From the NCBI RefSeq assembly GCF_002234575.2, contig NZ_CP022464.2, positions 620,001 through 684,000 of the forward strand: DNA of 64,000 nucleotides. The letters are read 5' to 3'. The position numbers and the translations under genes are program-made. Origin of the DNA: Enterocloster bolteae (GTDB taxonomy: Bacteria; Bacillota; Clostridia; Lachnospirales; Lachnospiraceae). Of this stretch, positions 51,197-60,641 are shown piece after piece; the first letter of the stretch is position 1; each line of letters starts with the position of its first letter. The notes under the pieces are model-generated. The model was not told the origin of the DNA, searched no databases, and was given only the letters and a program-made list of their open reading frames with translations.

Positions 51197-52569
51197 TGCC
51201 CAAGGAATATAGAACAATTGAAGAGGTAGCAGGTCCTATTATGCTGGTCCGCGGCGTACAGGGAGTAACCTATGATGAGATGGGAGAAATCGAGCTGGTT
51301 AACGGCGAGAGACGCCGCTGCAAGGTATTGGAGATAGACGGCGGCAATGCCATGGTACAGCTGTACGAGGCGTCTACAGGTATCAACCTGGATTCCAGTA
51401 AGGTGCGTTTCTTAGGACGTACCATGGAGTTAGGCGTGTCTGAGGATATGCTCAGCCGTATGTTTGACGGCATGGGCAAGCCCATTGACGGCGGTCCCGA
51501 CATCCTGCCTGAGAAGCGTATGGATATCAACGGCCTGCCTATGAACCCGGCAGCCAGAAGCTATCCTGAGGAGTTTATCCAGACTGGCGTTTCCGCCATA
51601 GATGGTCTGAACACCCTGGTCCGCGGCCAGAAGCTGCCTATTTTCTCGGCATCCGGTCTTCCGCACGCCAACCTGGCTGCCCAGATTGCGCGTCAGGCAA
51701 AGGTGCGCGGCACCGACGAGTCCTTCGCCGTTGTGTTTGCAGCCATGGGTATTACCTTTGAGGAGGCAAACTTCTTCATGGAGAGCTTCCGCGAGACAGG
51801 CGCTATCGACCGAAGCGTTATGTTCATCAACCTGGCTAACGACCCTGCCGTAGAGCGTATCGCAACTCCGCGTATGGCTCTGACAGCAGCAGAGTACCTG
51901 GCATTTGAAAAGAACATGCACGTACTGGTTATCCTGACTGATATTACCAACTACGCAGACTCTCTGCGTGAGATTTCCGCAGCCCGTAAGGAAGTTCCGG
52001 GCCGCCGCGGTTATCCGGGATATATGTACACTGACCTGGCTTCCCTGTATGAGAGAGCCGGACGTCAGAAGGGCAAGAACGGCTCCATCACCATGATTCC
52101 GATTCTTACCATGCCTGAGGATGATAAGACCCATCCGATTCCTGACCTTACAGGCTACATCACAGAGGGACAGATTATCCTGAGCCGTGAGCTGTACCGT
52201 AAGAATGTAACACCTCCTATTGATGTACTGCCATCCCTGTCCCGTCTTAAGGATAAGGGTATCGGTGAAGGCAAGACACGCGCAGACCACGCAGATGTCA
52301 TGAACCAGCTCTTTGCAGCCTATGCCCGCGGCAAGGACGCAAAGGAACTGATGATCATTCTGGGCGAGGCAGCCCTGACAGATATGGATAAGCTGTATGC
52401 CAAGTTTGCTGACGAGTTCGAGAAGGAGTATGTATCCCAGGGCTACTATGCTGACCGTGATATCGAAGAGACCATGGAAATCGGCTGGAAGCTTCTGCGC
52501 ATCCTCCCAAGGAGCGAGCTGAAACGTATTAAGGACAAATTCCTTGATTTGTATTACGAAGCAAAATAA
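51196..52569 (+). CDS. ntpB: V-type ATPase subunit B
   Basis: This 457-residue subunit pairs with A in the hexamer head but has no true P-loop: the equivalent site reads SASGLPHANLAAQIARQA, as in all B subunits. The start KEYRTIEEVAGPIMLVRGVQGVTYDE and GRRGYPGYMYTDLASLYERAG are typical. Confidence 0.97.
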   Translation: MPKEYRTIEEVAGPIMLVRGVQGVTYDEMGEIELVNGERRRCKVLEIDGGNAMVQLYEASTGINLDSSKVRFLGRTMELGVSEDMLSRMFDGMGKPIDGGPDILPEKRMDINGLPMNPAARSYPEEFIQTGVSAIDGLNTLVRGQKLPIFSASGLPHANLAAQIARQAKVRGTDESFAVVFAAMGITFEEANFFMESFRETGAIDRSVMFINLANDPAVERIATPRMALTAAEYLAFEKNMHVLVILTDITNYADSLREISAARKEVPGRRGYPGYMYTDLASLYERAGRQKGKNGSITMIPILTMPEDDKTHPIPDLTGYITEGQIILSRELYRKNVTPPIDVLPSLSRLKDKGIGEGKTRADHADVMNQLFAAYARGKDAKELMIILGEAALTDMDKLYAKFADEFEKEYVSQGYYADRDIEETMEIGWKLLRILPRSELKRIKDKFLDLYYEAK

Positions 52570-52677
52570 CTGGCAGTCACAGCCCGGCAGGGACAGCCAG
52601 GGTGTGCAGCCCCGCCGCCATGTGCGGTATGGATGCGCGCCCAGGTTTCCGGCCGGCAGAAAGGAAGTTGACATAAC

Positions 52678-53361
52678 ATGGGTGCAAAACATGTAAATCC
52701 CACCCGTATGGAGCTTACCCGCCTTAAGAAAAAGCTGGCAACAGCCATTCGCGGGCACAAGCTTCTGAAAGACAAGCGGGATGAATTGATGCGTCAGTTC
52801 CTGGACCTGGTGCGTGAGAACAAGGCCCTCCGCGAGAAGGTGGAGGCAGGCATCGCTGCGGCTAACCAGAATTTCGTGCTGGCACGTTCCGGCATGACAG
52901 ATGAGGCCCTGAACGTAGCCCTGATGGCTCCCAAGCAGGAGGTCTATCTGGAAACTGAGACAAAAAACGTCATGAGTGTGGAGATTCCTGTGTTCAAGTA
53001 TAAGACCAGGACTTCAGACCCTAACGACATCTATTCCTACGGCTTTGCATTTACTTCCAGTGACCTGGATGATGCGGTAAAGAGTCTGGCAGATTTACTG
53101 CCTGACATGCTGCGTCTGGCTGAGTGCGAAAAATCCTGCCAGCTCATGGCAGCGGAGATTGAAAAGACCCGCCGCCGTGTAAACGCGCTGGAGCATGTGA
53201 TGATTCCCGATACCCAGTCAAACATCCGCTATATCACCATGAAGCTGGATGAGAATGAGCGAAGCTCCCAGACAAGGCTTATGAAGGTAAAGGATATGAT
53301 GCTTGAGGAAGCACACCACTACAGCGAGCGGGAAGTGGTTCCCGTGGTAGATGAGGTGTAG
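52678..53361 (+). CDS. ntpD: V-type ATPase subunit D (central stalk)
   Basis: This 227-residue protein is the coiled-coil shaft turning in the head. It opens NPTRMELTRLKKKLATAIRGHKLLKDKRDEL and later shows RRVNALEHVMIPDTQSNIRYI, both family signatures. AAAGGAAG precedes the ATG. It ends the operon; a 108-base gap separates it from ntpB. Confidence 0.96.
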   Translation: MGAKHVNPTRMELTRLKKKLATAIRGHKLLKDKRDELMRQFLDLVRENKALREKVEAGIAAANQNFVLARSGMTDEALNVALMAPKQEVYLETETKNVMSVEIPVFKYKTRTSDPNDIYSYGFAFTSSDLDDAVKSLADLLPDMLRLAECEKSCQLMAAEIEKTRRRVNALEHVMIPDTQSNIRYITMKLDENERSSQTRLMKVKDMMLEEAHHYSEREVVPVVDEV

Positions 53362-53447
53362 CAGGCATCTTCATGAAAGCTTAATAAAACTTTCATACAA
53401 ACCCCATAAAGCCGGGTGGACAGAAAATAATAATTATGTTAGAGTAA

Positions 53448-53487
53448 AACCCAGAGAATGGCACAAGTGGCATTCTCTGGGTTTCTT
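53448..53487 (+). terminator. Terminator of the V-ATPase operon
   Basis: AACCCAGAGAATG (53448-53460) pairs exactly with 53471-53483 around a 10-base loop and is followed by TTCTTTGT. Confidence 0.82.
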
Positions 53488-53524
53488 TGTCTATTCCATA
53501 TAGTTGAAAAGGGAGGAATAACAC

Positions 53525-54331
53525 ATGAGGAGAGAACATTTTTACAGAAATAAAAAGGTCGTGAAAAGGAGTGCTGCAGGCGCGGCGCTGGCCATTTTCC
53601 TGGCCTTGCAGATAACGGGATGCAGCCAGACGGCAGACCAGAATAAGGCTGACCGGAAAACGGAGCAGGCCCAGGGGACTGAAAAGGAAGGCACGGCGGC
53701 TGAGGAAAGCAGCGCAGAAACTGAGAAAAACGGCACGGGAACTGACAAGCCGAAGGATACAGGGAACAATGAATCCGGGCCGGAAAAGACCCGGGAAGGA
53801 GGAGAAGCCGGTGAAGCAGGCCGGGAGCCGTCCCCAGACGGCAGCCAGGCAGATGCAGAGGCAGCAGCTGACCAGGGGGACGGCGTGATTGAGTTCAAGC
53901 CGGGCATGCCTATTAAGGAGGGTGTTCAAGCTCCTGATTTTACAGGGGAGCTTATTGACGGCACCAGTATTACGCTGTCTGAACTGCAGGGAAAGCCTGT
54001 TATCATCAATTTCTGGGCAACCTGGTGCGGTCCATGCGTCAAGGAGATGCCGGCCTTTGAGCGCCTGAAGGATGATTTTGGGGACAAAATCGGTATTATC
54101 GCGGTGAACTGCGGGGATGATGCCGGGACAGTGAAGGATTTTGTGGAGGAGAACGGATACACCTTCCCGGTAGTGCTGGATGAGGAGTATTCCATATCCA
54201 TGCTGTATCCCACGAATTCCATTCCCTATACAGTGGTGGTGGACGCGGAGGGCAGGGTGACCCATATATCCACCGGTGCCCTGGATGCGGACACGATGTA
54301 TGAGAGATATAAGGAAGCCCTTGGGGTGTAA
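53525..54331 (+). CDS. TlpA/ResA-like thioredoxin lipoprotein
   Basis: This 268-residue secreted protein has a signal with lipobox ITGC near residue 34, an unusually long acidic, glycine- and lysine-rich linker (about residues 36-120), and a TlpA thioredoxin domain with WCGPC (cysteines 168 and 171) in NFWATWCGPCVKEMPAFE. It should act outside the membrane as a thiol-disulfide reductase or oxidase. It is followed by the CXXC mini-protein and the iron-sulfur membrane protein, which could supply electrons. Confidence 0.92.
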   Translation: MRREHFYRNKKVVKRSAAGAALAIFLALQITGCSQTADQNKADRKTEQAQGTEKEGTAAEESSAETEKNGTGTDKPKDTGNNESGPEKTREGGEAGEAGREPSPDGSQADAEAAADQGDGVIEFKPGMPIKEGVQAPDFTGELIDGTSITLSELQGKPVIINFWATWCGPCVKEMPAFERLKDDFGDKIGIIAVNCGDDAGTVKDFVEENGYTFPVVLDEEYSISMLYPTNSIPYTVVVDAEGRVTHISTGALDADTMYERYKEALGV

Positions 54332-54349
54332 GACAGGGAGCGTTGATAT

Positions 54350-54499
54350 ATGATGGATTGGTGCAGACAGAATAAGGTGGCGGTTATCCTTCTTGTTCTT
54401 GGCATAGTATTCCTGTGCACCGGAGCCGCCCAGGGAGGTTACCAGGATGCCTTCCGCAAGGCAGTGAGGGTGTGCCTGGAATGCATCGGAATCGGATAA
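54350..54499 (+). CDS. 49-residue CXXC membrane protein (CD1871A-like)
   Basis: This small gene (ATGATG start at 54350; GGGAG nine bases upstream) encodes 49 residues: a short start with cysteine 5, one membrane segment about residues 10-26 (VAVILLVLGIVFLCTG), then a C-terminal CLEC motif (cysteines 42 and 45). It matches, as far as I recall, a family named CD1871A CXXC protein that is found in Clostridia beside TlpA-like and NapH-like genes. It lies 18 bases after the TlpA stop and 43 bases before the ferredoxin-type gene, so all three form one operon. Confidence 0.8.
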   Translation: MMDWCRQNKVAVILLVLGIVFLCTGAAQGGYQDAFRKAVRVCLECIGIG

Positions 54500-54542
54500 G
54501 AGGGCAGCGGCAGAAGACTATGACCATGAGAGGGCAGCAGCA

Positions 54543-55376
54543 ATGAAACGGCGTTTGATACAGCTTTGTGCGGCATTATTATATAATCTGAACCTGAAGG
54601 GATTTGCGGAGGCGTCCATCTATAAGGGAAGGTCAAAAGGACTGTGTGTTCCCGGACTGAACTGCTATTCATGCCCGGGAGCCGTCGGATCCTGTCCTTT
54701 AGGTACCCTGCAGAATGCCCTGTCCGCCATGGACAGGAAGCTTCCCTTCTATATATTGGGAGTTCTCCTGCTCTTTGGGGTTACCATGGGAAGGACCATA
54801 TGCGGTTTCCTCTGTCCCTTTGGCCTGGTGCAGGAGCTTCTCTACAGGATACCTGTTCCCAAGATAAAAAAGAACCGTGTCACACAGGAGCTGTCCAAGG
54901 TGAAATATGTGATCCTGGCAGTGTTTGTCATTATACTGCCGGTGGTATTTAAGGCAGCCTCCGGCCTTCCTGTTCCTGCCTTTTGTAAGTACATATGTCC
55001 CGCGGGGACACTGGAGGGAGGAATTCCCCTGGTGCTTCTGGACGATTCCCTGAGCGGTCTGGCAGGGGCCCTCTTTCACTGGAAGGTTCTTGTGCTGGCA
55101 GTCATACTGGTAAGCGCCTGTTTTCTGTACAGAAGCTTTTGCCGCATCCTCTGTCCTCTGGGGGCCATCTATTCCCTGTTTGCCCCTGTGGCTTTGCTGG
55201 GGGTGAGGATTGACAGGGATACCTGCGTTGACTGCGGGCGCTGTGTGCGCACCTGTAAAATGGATGTCAGACAGGTGGGAGACAGGGAATGCATACAGTG
55301 CGGCGAATGTATGAAAGAATGTAATGTGGATGCCATTTATTGGAAGAAACCTTGGGATGTGAAGAGTAAGAAATAA
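54543..55376 (+). CDS. Polyferredoxin-like membrane protein (NapH/YccM family)
   Basis: This 277-residue protein has an N-terminal cysteine-rich region (GLNCYSCPGAVGSCPLG), about four membrane segments with CGFLCPFGLVQE- and CRILCPLGAIY-type motifs between them, and a C-terminal pair of 4Fe-4S sites (CVDCGRCVRTCKMDV and CIQCGECMKECNVDA). NapH-type proteins move electrons across the membrane to extracytoplasmic partners. Its partners here would be the CXXC mini-protein and TlpA. A weak AGAGGG site precedes the ATG. Confidence 0.92.
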   Translation: MKRRLIQLCAALLYNLNLKGFAEASIYKGRSKGLCVPGLNCYSCPGAVGSCPLGTLQNALSAMDRKLPFYILGVLLLFGVTMGRTICGFLCPFGLVQELLYRIPVPKIKKNRVTQELSKVKYVILAVFVIILPVVFKAASGLPVPAFCKYICPAGTLEGGIPLVLLDDSLSGLAGALFHWKVLVLAVILVSACFLYRSFCRILCPLGAIYSLFAPVALLGVRIDRDTCVDCGRCVRTCKMDVRQVGDRECIQCGECMKECNVDAIYWKKPWDVKSKK

Positions 55377-55380
55377 CAGA

Positions 55381-55443
55381 GCATAAGAGCAGGACGCTGT
55401 AAATAAGCTGTTAAAACAGCCTTGGCAGCGTCCTGTTTATGCG
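55381..55443 (+). terminator. Terminator of the TlpA/CXXC/FeS operon
   Basis: CAGGACGCTG (about 55390-55399) pairs with CAGCGTCCTG (55425-55434), with GCATAA/TTATGC as outer pairs. An inner CTGTT/AACAG pair forms a second small stem. There is no long T-run. Confidence 0.7.
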
Positions 55444-55457
55444 TTTCTATGCTGGTT

Positions 55458-55486
55458 TTGACCTGTTTCCGGGCAAAACAGGTCAA
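55458..55486. promoter_or_regulatory. Perfect palindrome upstream of the second peptide importer
   Basis: TTGACCTGTTT (55458-55468) pairs exactly with 55476-55486 around CCGGGCA. It lies nine bases before the putative promoter TTGAAT (55495-55500), 17 bases, TATCGT (55518-55523). It may be an operator for the importer or a small hairpin. Confidence 0.5.
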
Positions 55487-55607
55487 TCTATATATTGAAT
55501 TATCCCCGAAAATGTGGTATCGTTTTGAGTATATATGCAGAAAACTGCGGGTGAATACATTGGCACCGCATTGACGCTTTGATGCAATAAAACAAAGGGC
55601 GGATAAA

Positions 55608-56606
55608 ATGACACAGACAGATATCATATTGGAAGTAAAAGATTTATGTGTGGAATTCAGGACAGCAGAGGGCACCGTTCAGGCGGTGGACCATCTGAGC
55701 TATGTATTACATAAGGGTGAAAAGCTGGGTATCGTAGGAGAGAGCGGAAGCGGCAAGAGTGTTTCTTCTCTGGGAATGATGCAGCTGATTCCCAACCCTC
55801 CGGGACAGATCACAGGAGGGGAGATTTTATACCTTGGAAGGGATTTGGTGAAGACCTCTGAGCGCGATATGCAGAAAATCAGGGGAAATGAAATTTCCAT
55901 GATTTTCCAGGAACCAATGACCTCCTTAAATCCCATTATCAAGTGCGGTAAACAGATTGCGGAATCCCTGCGTCTGCACCGGGGCATGAAGAAAAAGGAA
56001 GCCATGGAGGAAGCCATCCGCATGATGAAAGCAGTGGGAATCGCCAATCCTGAGGTAAGGGCCCATGAGTATCCCCATCAGATGTCGGGAGGTATGAGGC
56101 AGCGTGTGATGATTGCCATGGCATTGGCCTGCCAGCCCCAGATACTGATTGCGGATGAGCCCACAACGGCTCTGGATGTGACCATCCAGGCCCAGATTCT
56201 GGATTTGATTCGCGAGATGAACGAGGAGCTTCACTCCTCGGTTTTGTTCATTACCCATGATTTGGGAGTGGTGAGCGAGCTGTGCGATACGGTCATTGTC
56301 ATGTATACGGGCCATATCGTGGAGCAGGCGCCGGCCGGGGAACTGTTCCGGGATCCCAAGCATCCATATACCATTGGGCTGCTGAATGCCATACCTGTCA
56401 TCACAAAGGACAGGAAGCCATTGTCCACCATAGAGGGGATGGTGCCCAACCCCACGGAGCGGATCAAGGGGTGCAGCTTCTGGCCCAGGTGTCCTCATGC
56501 CACAGAGCGGTGCAGGACAGTCAGTCCGCCCATGAAGCAGCTTTCAGAGGAGCGGAAGGTCCGCTGCTGGCTGTTTGAAGACCAGGCTGCGGGGAAGGAG
56601 GCTTAA
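55608..56606 (+). CDS. Peptide ABC transporter ATPase (OppD/DppD-like), importer 2
   Basis: This 332-residue ATPase has Walker A GESGSGKS, MIFQEPMTSLNPI, signature MSGGMRQRVMIAMAL, Walker B ILIADEPTTALDVTIQAQI and the C-terminal GCSFWPRCPHATERC cysteines. It starts importer 2, in which the ATPases come before the binding protein, unlike importer 1. The stop is three bases before the next start. Confidence 0.92.
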   Translation: MTQTDIILEVKDLCVEFRTAEGTVQAVDHLSYVLHKGEKLGIVGESGSGKSVSSLGMMQLIPNPPGQITGGEILYLGRDLVKTSERDMQKIRGNEISMIFQEPMTSLNPIIKCGKQIAESLRLHRGMKKKEAMEEAIRMMKAVGIANPEVRAHEYPHQMSGGMRQRVMIAMALACQPQILIADEPTTALDVTIQAQILDLIREMNEELHSSVLFITHDLGVVSELCDTVIVMYTGHIVEQAPAGELFRDPKHPYTIGLLNAIPVITKDRKPLSTIEGMVPNPTERIKGCSFWPRCPHATERCRTVSPPMKQLSEERKVRCWLFEDQAAGKEA

Positions 56607-56609
56607 TGT

Positions 56610-57617
56610 ATGGCACAGAATCCGAACAGAGACATAAACGAAAGTATAAATGAAGACAAGAACAATAGGGAAGTGCTGGTTAAGGCCGACCATGTAAAGG
56701 TATATTTTAAGGGAAAGGATAAGAAGTCCGGGACCGTGAAGGCGGTGGACGACGTAAGCTTCCACATCATGAAGGGTGAGACCTTTGGCGTGGTGGGGGA
56801 GAGCGGCTGCGGCAAGAGTACCCTGGGCAGGGCCCTTGTCCGCCTCTTGAAACCAACGGAGGGCCACATTTATATGGGCGGAACGGACATAGCAGGGCTA
56901 AAGGGAGCAGATTTAAAGAAAATGCGCAGGAAAGTCCAGATTATATTCCAGGACCCCTCTGCCTGTCTGAATCCCAGGCGTACCGTACGCCAGATTCTGA
57001 TGGAACCCTTTGAGATACACGGGATGAAGGGGAAGATGGATGTGGAGGCCCGCATTATGAAGCTCCTTAACCTGGTGGGACTGGATTTGTACTGTCTGAG
57101 CAGGTATCCCCATGAGCTGTCAGGAGGACAGAAGCAGCGTATCGGCATAGCCAGGGCGCTGGCTCTGGAGCCGGATATCATTATCTGCGATGAGGCAGTA
57201 TCCGCGCTGGATGTATCGGTTCAGGCCCAGGTGCTGAACCTGCTCCAGGAGTTAAAGGAAAAGCTGGGACTGACCTATTTCTTCATTTCCCATAATCTGA
57301 ACGTGGTCTACCAGGTCAGCGACCGGGTGGGGGTCATGTATCTTGGTAATATGGTGGAGATTGCTGATTATGATAAGCTGTATGAAAAGCGTTATCACCC
57401 GTATACGGAGGCGCTGTTATCAGCCATTCCCCAGGTGGACCAGGGTGTGAAAACAGAGCGGATCCATCTGGAGGGGGAGGTTCCCAGTCCGTCGGATCCG
57501 CCCTCAGGCTGCCGGTTCCATACACGCTGTCCCAAGGCCTGCGACAGGTGCCGCCAGGAAGTGCCCCGGTTAAAGGAAGTGGCTGAAGGGCATTTTGTGG
57601 CCTGCCACCTGTATTAG
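56610..57617 (+). CDS. Peptide ABC transporter ATPase (OppF/DppF-like), importer 2
   Basis: This 335-residue ATPase has Walker A GESGCGKST, QIIFQDPSACLNPR, signature LSGGQKQRIGIARAL, Walker B IIICDEAVSALDVSVQAQV (alanine in place of the usual proline) and a late GCRFHTRCPKACDRC cluster. AAGGAGG lies 8 bases upstream of the ATG. Confidence 0.92.
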   Translation: MAQNPNRDINESINEDKNNREVLVKADHVKVYFKGKDKKSGTVKAVDDVSFHIMKGETFGVVGESGCGKSTLGRALVRLLKPTEGHIYMGGTDIAGLKGADLKKMRRKVQIIFQDPSACLNPRRTVRQILMEPFEIHGMKGKMDVEARIMKLLNLVGLDLYCLSRYPHELSGGQKQRIGIARALALEPDIIICDEAVSALDVSVQAQVLNLLQELKEKLGLTYFFISHNLNVVYQVSDRVGVMYLGNMVEIADYDKLYEKRYHPYTEALLSAIPQVDQGVKTERIHLEGEVPSPSDPPSGCRFHTRCPKACDRCRQEVPRLKEVAEGHFVACHLY

Positions 57618-57744
57618 GGCTTCACCGGCCTGAAGATTCTGGTCTGAAGACACCGGCCTGAGGAAACACGGAACCAGTAAAAGATTGTAATATGGAGACA
57701 CTGCCAGAACACTGGCATCTCAATAAACCTAGAGGAGGTCTATT

Positions 57745-59379
57745 ATGAAAAAGAAGTTATTGACTGCGGCTCTGTGCCTTGCAGTTTCATTTGCCTTAAG
57801 CGCATGCGGAGGCAATGGCGCAGACGGCACAACGGCCGGCAAGACAGACACCGCCACTGAGGGGGCTTCACAGGCAGCCGGTTCCAATACGGTTGTGGTA
57901 GCCATGGGCTCCGGATTTTCCACCCTGGACCCAGGGTATGTATATGAGAAGTATCCGCCTCTCATTGTCAATGCCTGTTACGAGAACCTGTTTAAGTTCT
58001 ACAGCAATGACAGCGCGCCGGAGCCTTGTCTGGCCGATACCTATGAATTTTCAGAGGACGGTCTCACACTGACCGTTAAGCTGAAACAGGATGTGACATT
58101 TGCCAGCGGCAATTCCATGACCAGCGCGGATGTTCTTTTCAGCATCAACCGCTGCAAAAACCTTCAGGGAAACCCATCCTTTATCTGCGATACCATTGAG
58201 AGCATGGAAGCCCCTGACGATTACACGGTGGTGTTCCATCTGACCCAGCCTGACAGCGCTATTCTGTCCAAGCTGACCTACAGCTCCACGGCTGTTCTGG
58301 ACAGCGCGGTTGTGAAGGAGCACGGCGGCACGGACGCAGAGGACGCGTCATCCGCCGATACAGCCCAGTCTTATCTGGATACGGCCAGCGCGGGTTCCGG
58401 CATGTATGTGATGACCAGCTATATTCCGGACCAGGAAGTTGTTCTGGAAAAGAATCCCAATTACTGGGGAGAAGCCACTAATGTTGACAAGTTCATTATT
58501 AAGATACAGCCTGATGCCAACACACAGATGATGACATTGTCCGGCGGGGATATTGATGTGGCCATGAACATGACAGACGACACCATGTCCGAGCTGGAAG
58601 GCGCTGAGAATATTTCCATTATCAACGGAGCAACCAAGACAGTTGGATTTGTGATGATGAACATGGATGAAGCCTACGGCGGCCCTGTGTCCAACCCCCA
58701 GGTCCAGAATGCCATCCGCAAGGCCCTGGATTACACCGGTATCCAGACTATCTGCGGAAGCGGCACCATCACTCCTTATGATATCATCCAGGTGGGTTTC
58801 ATGGGAAGCAAGGGCGAGAGGCCTGCTGACTATACAAATCTGGAGGAAGCAAAGGCGTTGCTGGCAGAGGCAGGATACCCGGACGGATTTGATGTGGACC
58901 TGACTGTGACAGACCTGGATATGGAGGGAATTCTCCTGACAGACCTGGCCCAGAAGATTAAGGATGACCTGTCACAGGTGGGAATCAATGTAAATATTGT
59001 TTCACAGCCATGGGCAGCAGGATACGGCGATGCTTACCGCGACGGAACCCTGGGCTTTACGGTTATGTACTGGGGAACCGATTATAACGACCCCAATGTG
59101 CAGCTGGAATTCCTTCCGGGCGGAGTGGTTGGAAAGAGGGCCGGATGGAGCGCCGACATGGATCCGGAGCTGGCAGCCATGTATGAAAAAACCATGTCTG
59201 CAACGGACAATGACGCGCGTATCGCTGTTCTGGAGGAAATCCAGGATGCAATGTACGAGCATGGGCCCTTCATTATGGTGGCGCAGGCTCCGTCCCATAT
59301 CGGCTATAACACCAGGCTGGAGGGAGTGGCCATATCAGACCCCTATGCCCTGGATCTGACTCTGATTAACGTGAAGTAA
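57745..59379 (+). CDS. Peptide ABC transporter substrate-binding lipoprotein (family 5), importer 2
   Basis: This 544-residue lipoprotein has lipobox LSAC (cysteine near residue 21), a short GTAGK-rich linker and the family-5 fold: VVVAMGSGFSTLDPGYVYE, FASGNSMTSADVLFSINR and the later IRKALDYTGIQTICGSG. It captures the peptide or other ligand. AGAGGAGG precedes the ATG. A GC-rich hairpin (59403) follows and may give it higher mRNA levels than the permease genes. Confidence 0.92.
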   Translation: MKKKLLTAALCLAVSFALSACGGNGADGTTAGKTDTATEGASQAAGSNTVVVAMGSGFSTLDPGYVYEKYPPLIVNACYENLFKFYSNDSAPEPCLADTYEFSEDGLTLTVKLKQDVTFASGNSMTSADVLFSINRCKNLQGNPSFICDTIESMEAPDDYTVVFHLTQPDSAILSKLTYSSTAVLDSAVVKEHGGTDAEDASSADTAQSYLDTASAGSGMYVMTSYIPDQEVVLEKNPNYWGEATNVDKFIIKIQPDANTQMMTLSGGDIDVAMNMTDDTMSELEGAENISIINGATKTVGFVMMNMDEAYGGPVSNPQVQNAIRKALDYTGIQTICGSGTITPYDIIQVGFMGSKGERPADYTNLEEAKALLAEAGYPDGFDVDLTVTDLDMEGILLTDLAQKIKDDLSQVGINVNIVSQPWAAGYGDAYRDGTLGFTVMYWGTDYNDPNVQLEFLPGGVVGKRAGWSADMDPELAAMYEKTMSATDNDARIAVLEEIQDAMYEHGPFIMVAQAPSHIGYNTRLEGVAISDPYALDLTLINVK

Positions 59380-59402
59380 TAATGTTATATACGGAACTGT
59401 TT

Positions 59403-59432
59403 TGCGGGCAGGCAGATATCTTCCTGCCCGCA
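59403..59432 (+). terminator. Hairpin after the binding-protein gene of importer 2
   Basis: TGCGGGCAGG (59403-59412) pairs exactly with CCTGCCCGCA (59423-59432). No T-run follows, so it may protect the mRNA end or reduce read-through rather than fully stop. The remaining gap 59433-59621 holds no recognised gene. Confidence 0.65.
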
Positions 59433-59621
59433 GGCTCCGTAAACAGTGCTGTCTGGCGCCGGCCCCGGTCAGGTCAGAAGTTTAAGCGGCGGCAGGTATT
59501 GCCGTGAACGTCCATCCCGGAGGGGATACCGTTGACGGGAATATCTGTATGAGACTGGAATACAACATAAAATTGAATTTTATATAGTATGGATTGAAAC
59601 ATAAGAAAAGAGAGGTATCGT

Positions 59622-60641
59622 ATGGAACAGCTGAAATTTATAGGAAAAAGACTGGTGTATCTGGTAGTCATGCTGTTTGGTGTCGCCACCCTGGTTTTCA
59701 TACTGACGAAAATGATACCGGGAGACCCCACCGTGGCTAACTTGAGCCAGAGAGCCTTAAATGATCCTGAGATCGTGGCTGCCTACCGGGCAAAATACGG
59801 CCTGGACCAGCCCCTGCCCGTGCAGTATATCCTGTACATGAAGAATCTTTTACAGTTTGACCTGGGAACTTCCATGCGCACAAACAAACCGGTGCTGTCG
59901 GAGCTGGCCAGGTGTTACCCGGCCACCATTGAACTGGCTTTGTTTGCCATTGTGATTGCCGCCATTTTAGGGGTGCTGTTCGGCATTATATCCGCCATCC
60001 GGCGCAACAGCATCCTGGACCAGACGGTCCGGGCCATATCCGTTACAGGCGTAAGCATTCCCAGCTTCTGGTTTGCCCTGCTGGTATTATATTTCTTCTA
60101 TTACAAGCTGAAACTGTTTCCGGGTCCGGGCCGCCTGAGCAACGCCTTTACGGCGCCGGCCACGGTTACGGGCATGTATGTCATTGACAGTCTGCTGGAG
60201 GGAAATATCCCCAAGGCACTGGACGCTGCCAGCCATCTGATTCTTCCGGGAACCGTGCTTGCGGCCTTTACCATGGGACTGATTACCAGGACAGCCCGCT
60301 CCAATCTTCTGGACGTTATGTCTACAGACTATATCCGTACGGCAAAGGCCAAGGGCCTGTCAAGGCCGGGACTGATTATCCGCCACGCCCTTGGAAACGC
60401 CCTGATTCCTGTGCTCACTGTCATCGGTCTGGGCCTGGGCAACCTGTTAGGCGGCATGGTGCTGGTGGAAACCATTTTCAACTGGCCGGGTGTGGGGCAG
60501 TTTGCCTATGAGTCCGTGCTTTCTGTGGATTTCCCGTCCATCATCGGGGTGGCCCTGCTGATTGCACTGAATTATATGGTCATCAATACAGTGGTGGATA
60601 TATTATACGGAATCATTGACCCGAGAGTGAGGTGCAGCTGA
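59622..60641 (+). CDS. Peptide ABC transporter permease (OppB/DppB-like), importer 2
   Basis: This 339-residue permease has six segments, the opening FIGKRLVYLVVMLFGVATLVFI and the EAA region DYIRTAKAKGLSRPGLIIRHALGNAL. GAGAGG precedes the ATG. The TGA stop shares bases with the next start (TGATG at 60639-60643). Confidence 0.93.
   Translation: MEQLKFIGKRLVYLVVMLFGVATLVFILTKMIPGDPTVANLSQRALNDPEIVAAYRAKYGLDQPLPVQYILYMKNLLQFDLGTSMRTNKPVLSELARCYPATIELALFAIVIAAILGVLFGIISAIRRNSILDQTVRAISVTGVSIPSFWFALLVLYFFYYKLKLFPGPGRLSNAFTAPATVTGMYVIDSLLEGNIPKALDAASHLILPGTVLAAFTMGLITRTARSNLLDVMSTDYIRTAKAKGLSRPGLIIRHALGNALIPVLTVIGLGLGNLLGGMVLVETIFNWPGVGQFAYESVLSVDFPSIIGVALLIALNYMVINTVVDILYGIIDPRVRCS

Noticed and set aside
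51430..52758. 442-codon open frame opposite ntpB
   Set aside because: It is antisense to a highly conserved gene, with cysteine- and histidine-rich nonsense sequence and no ribosome site.
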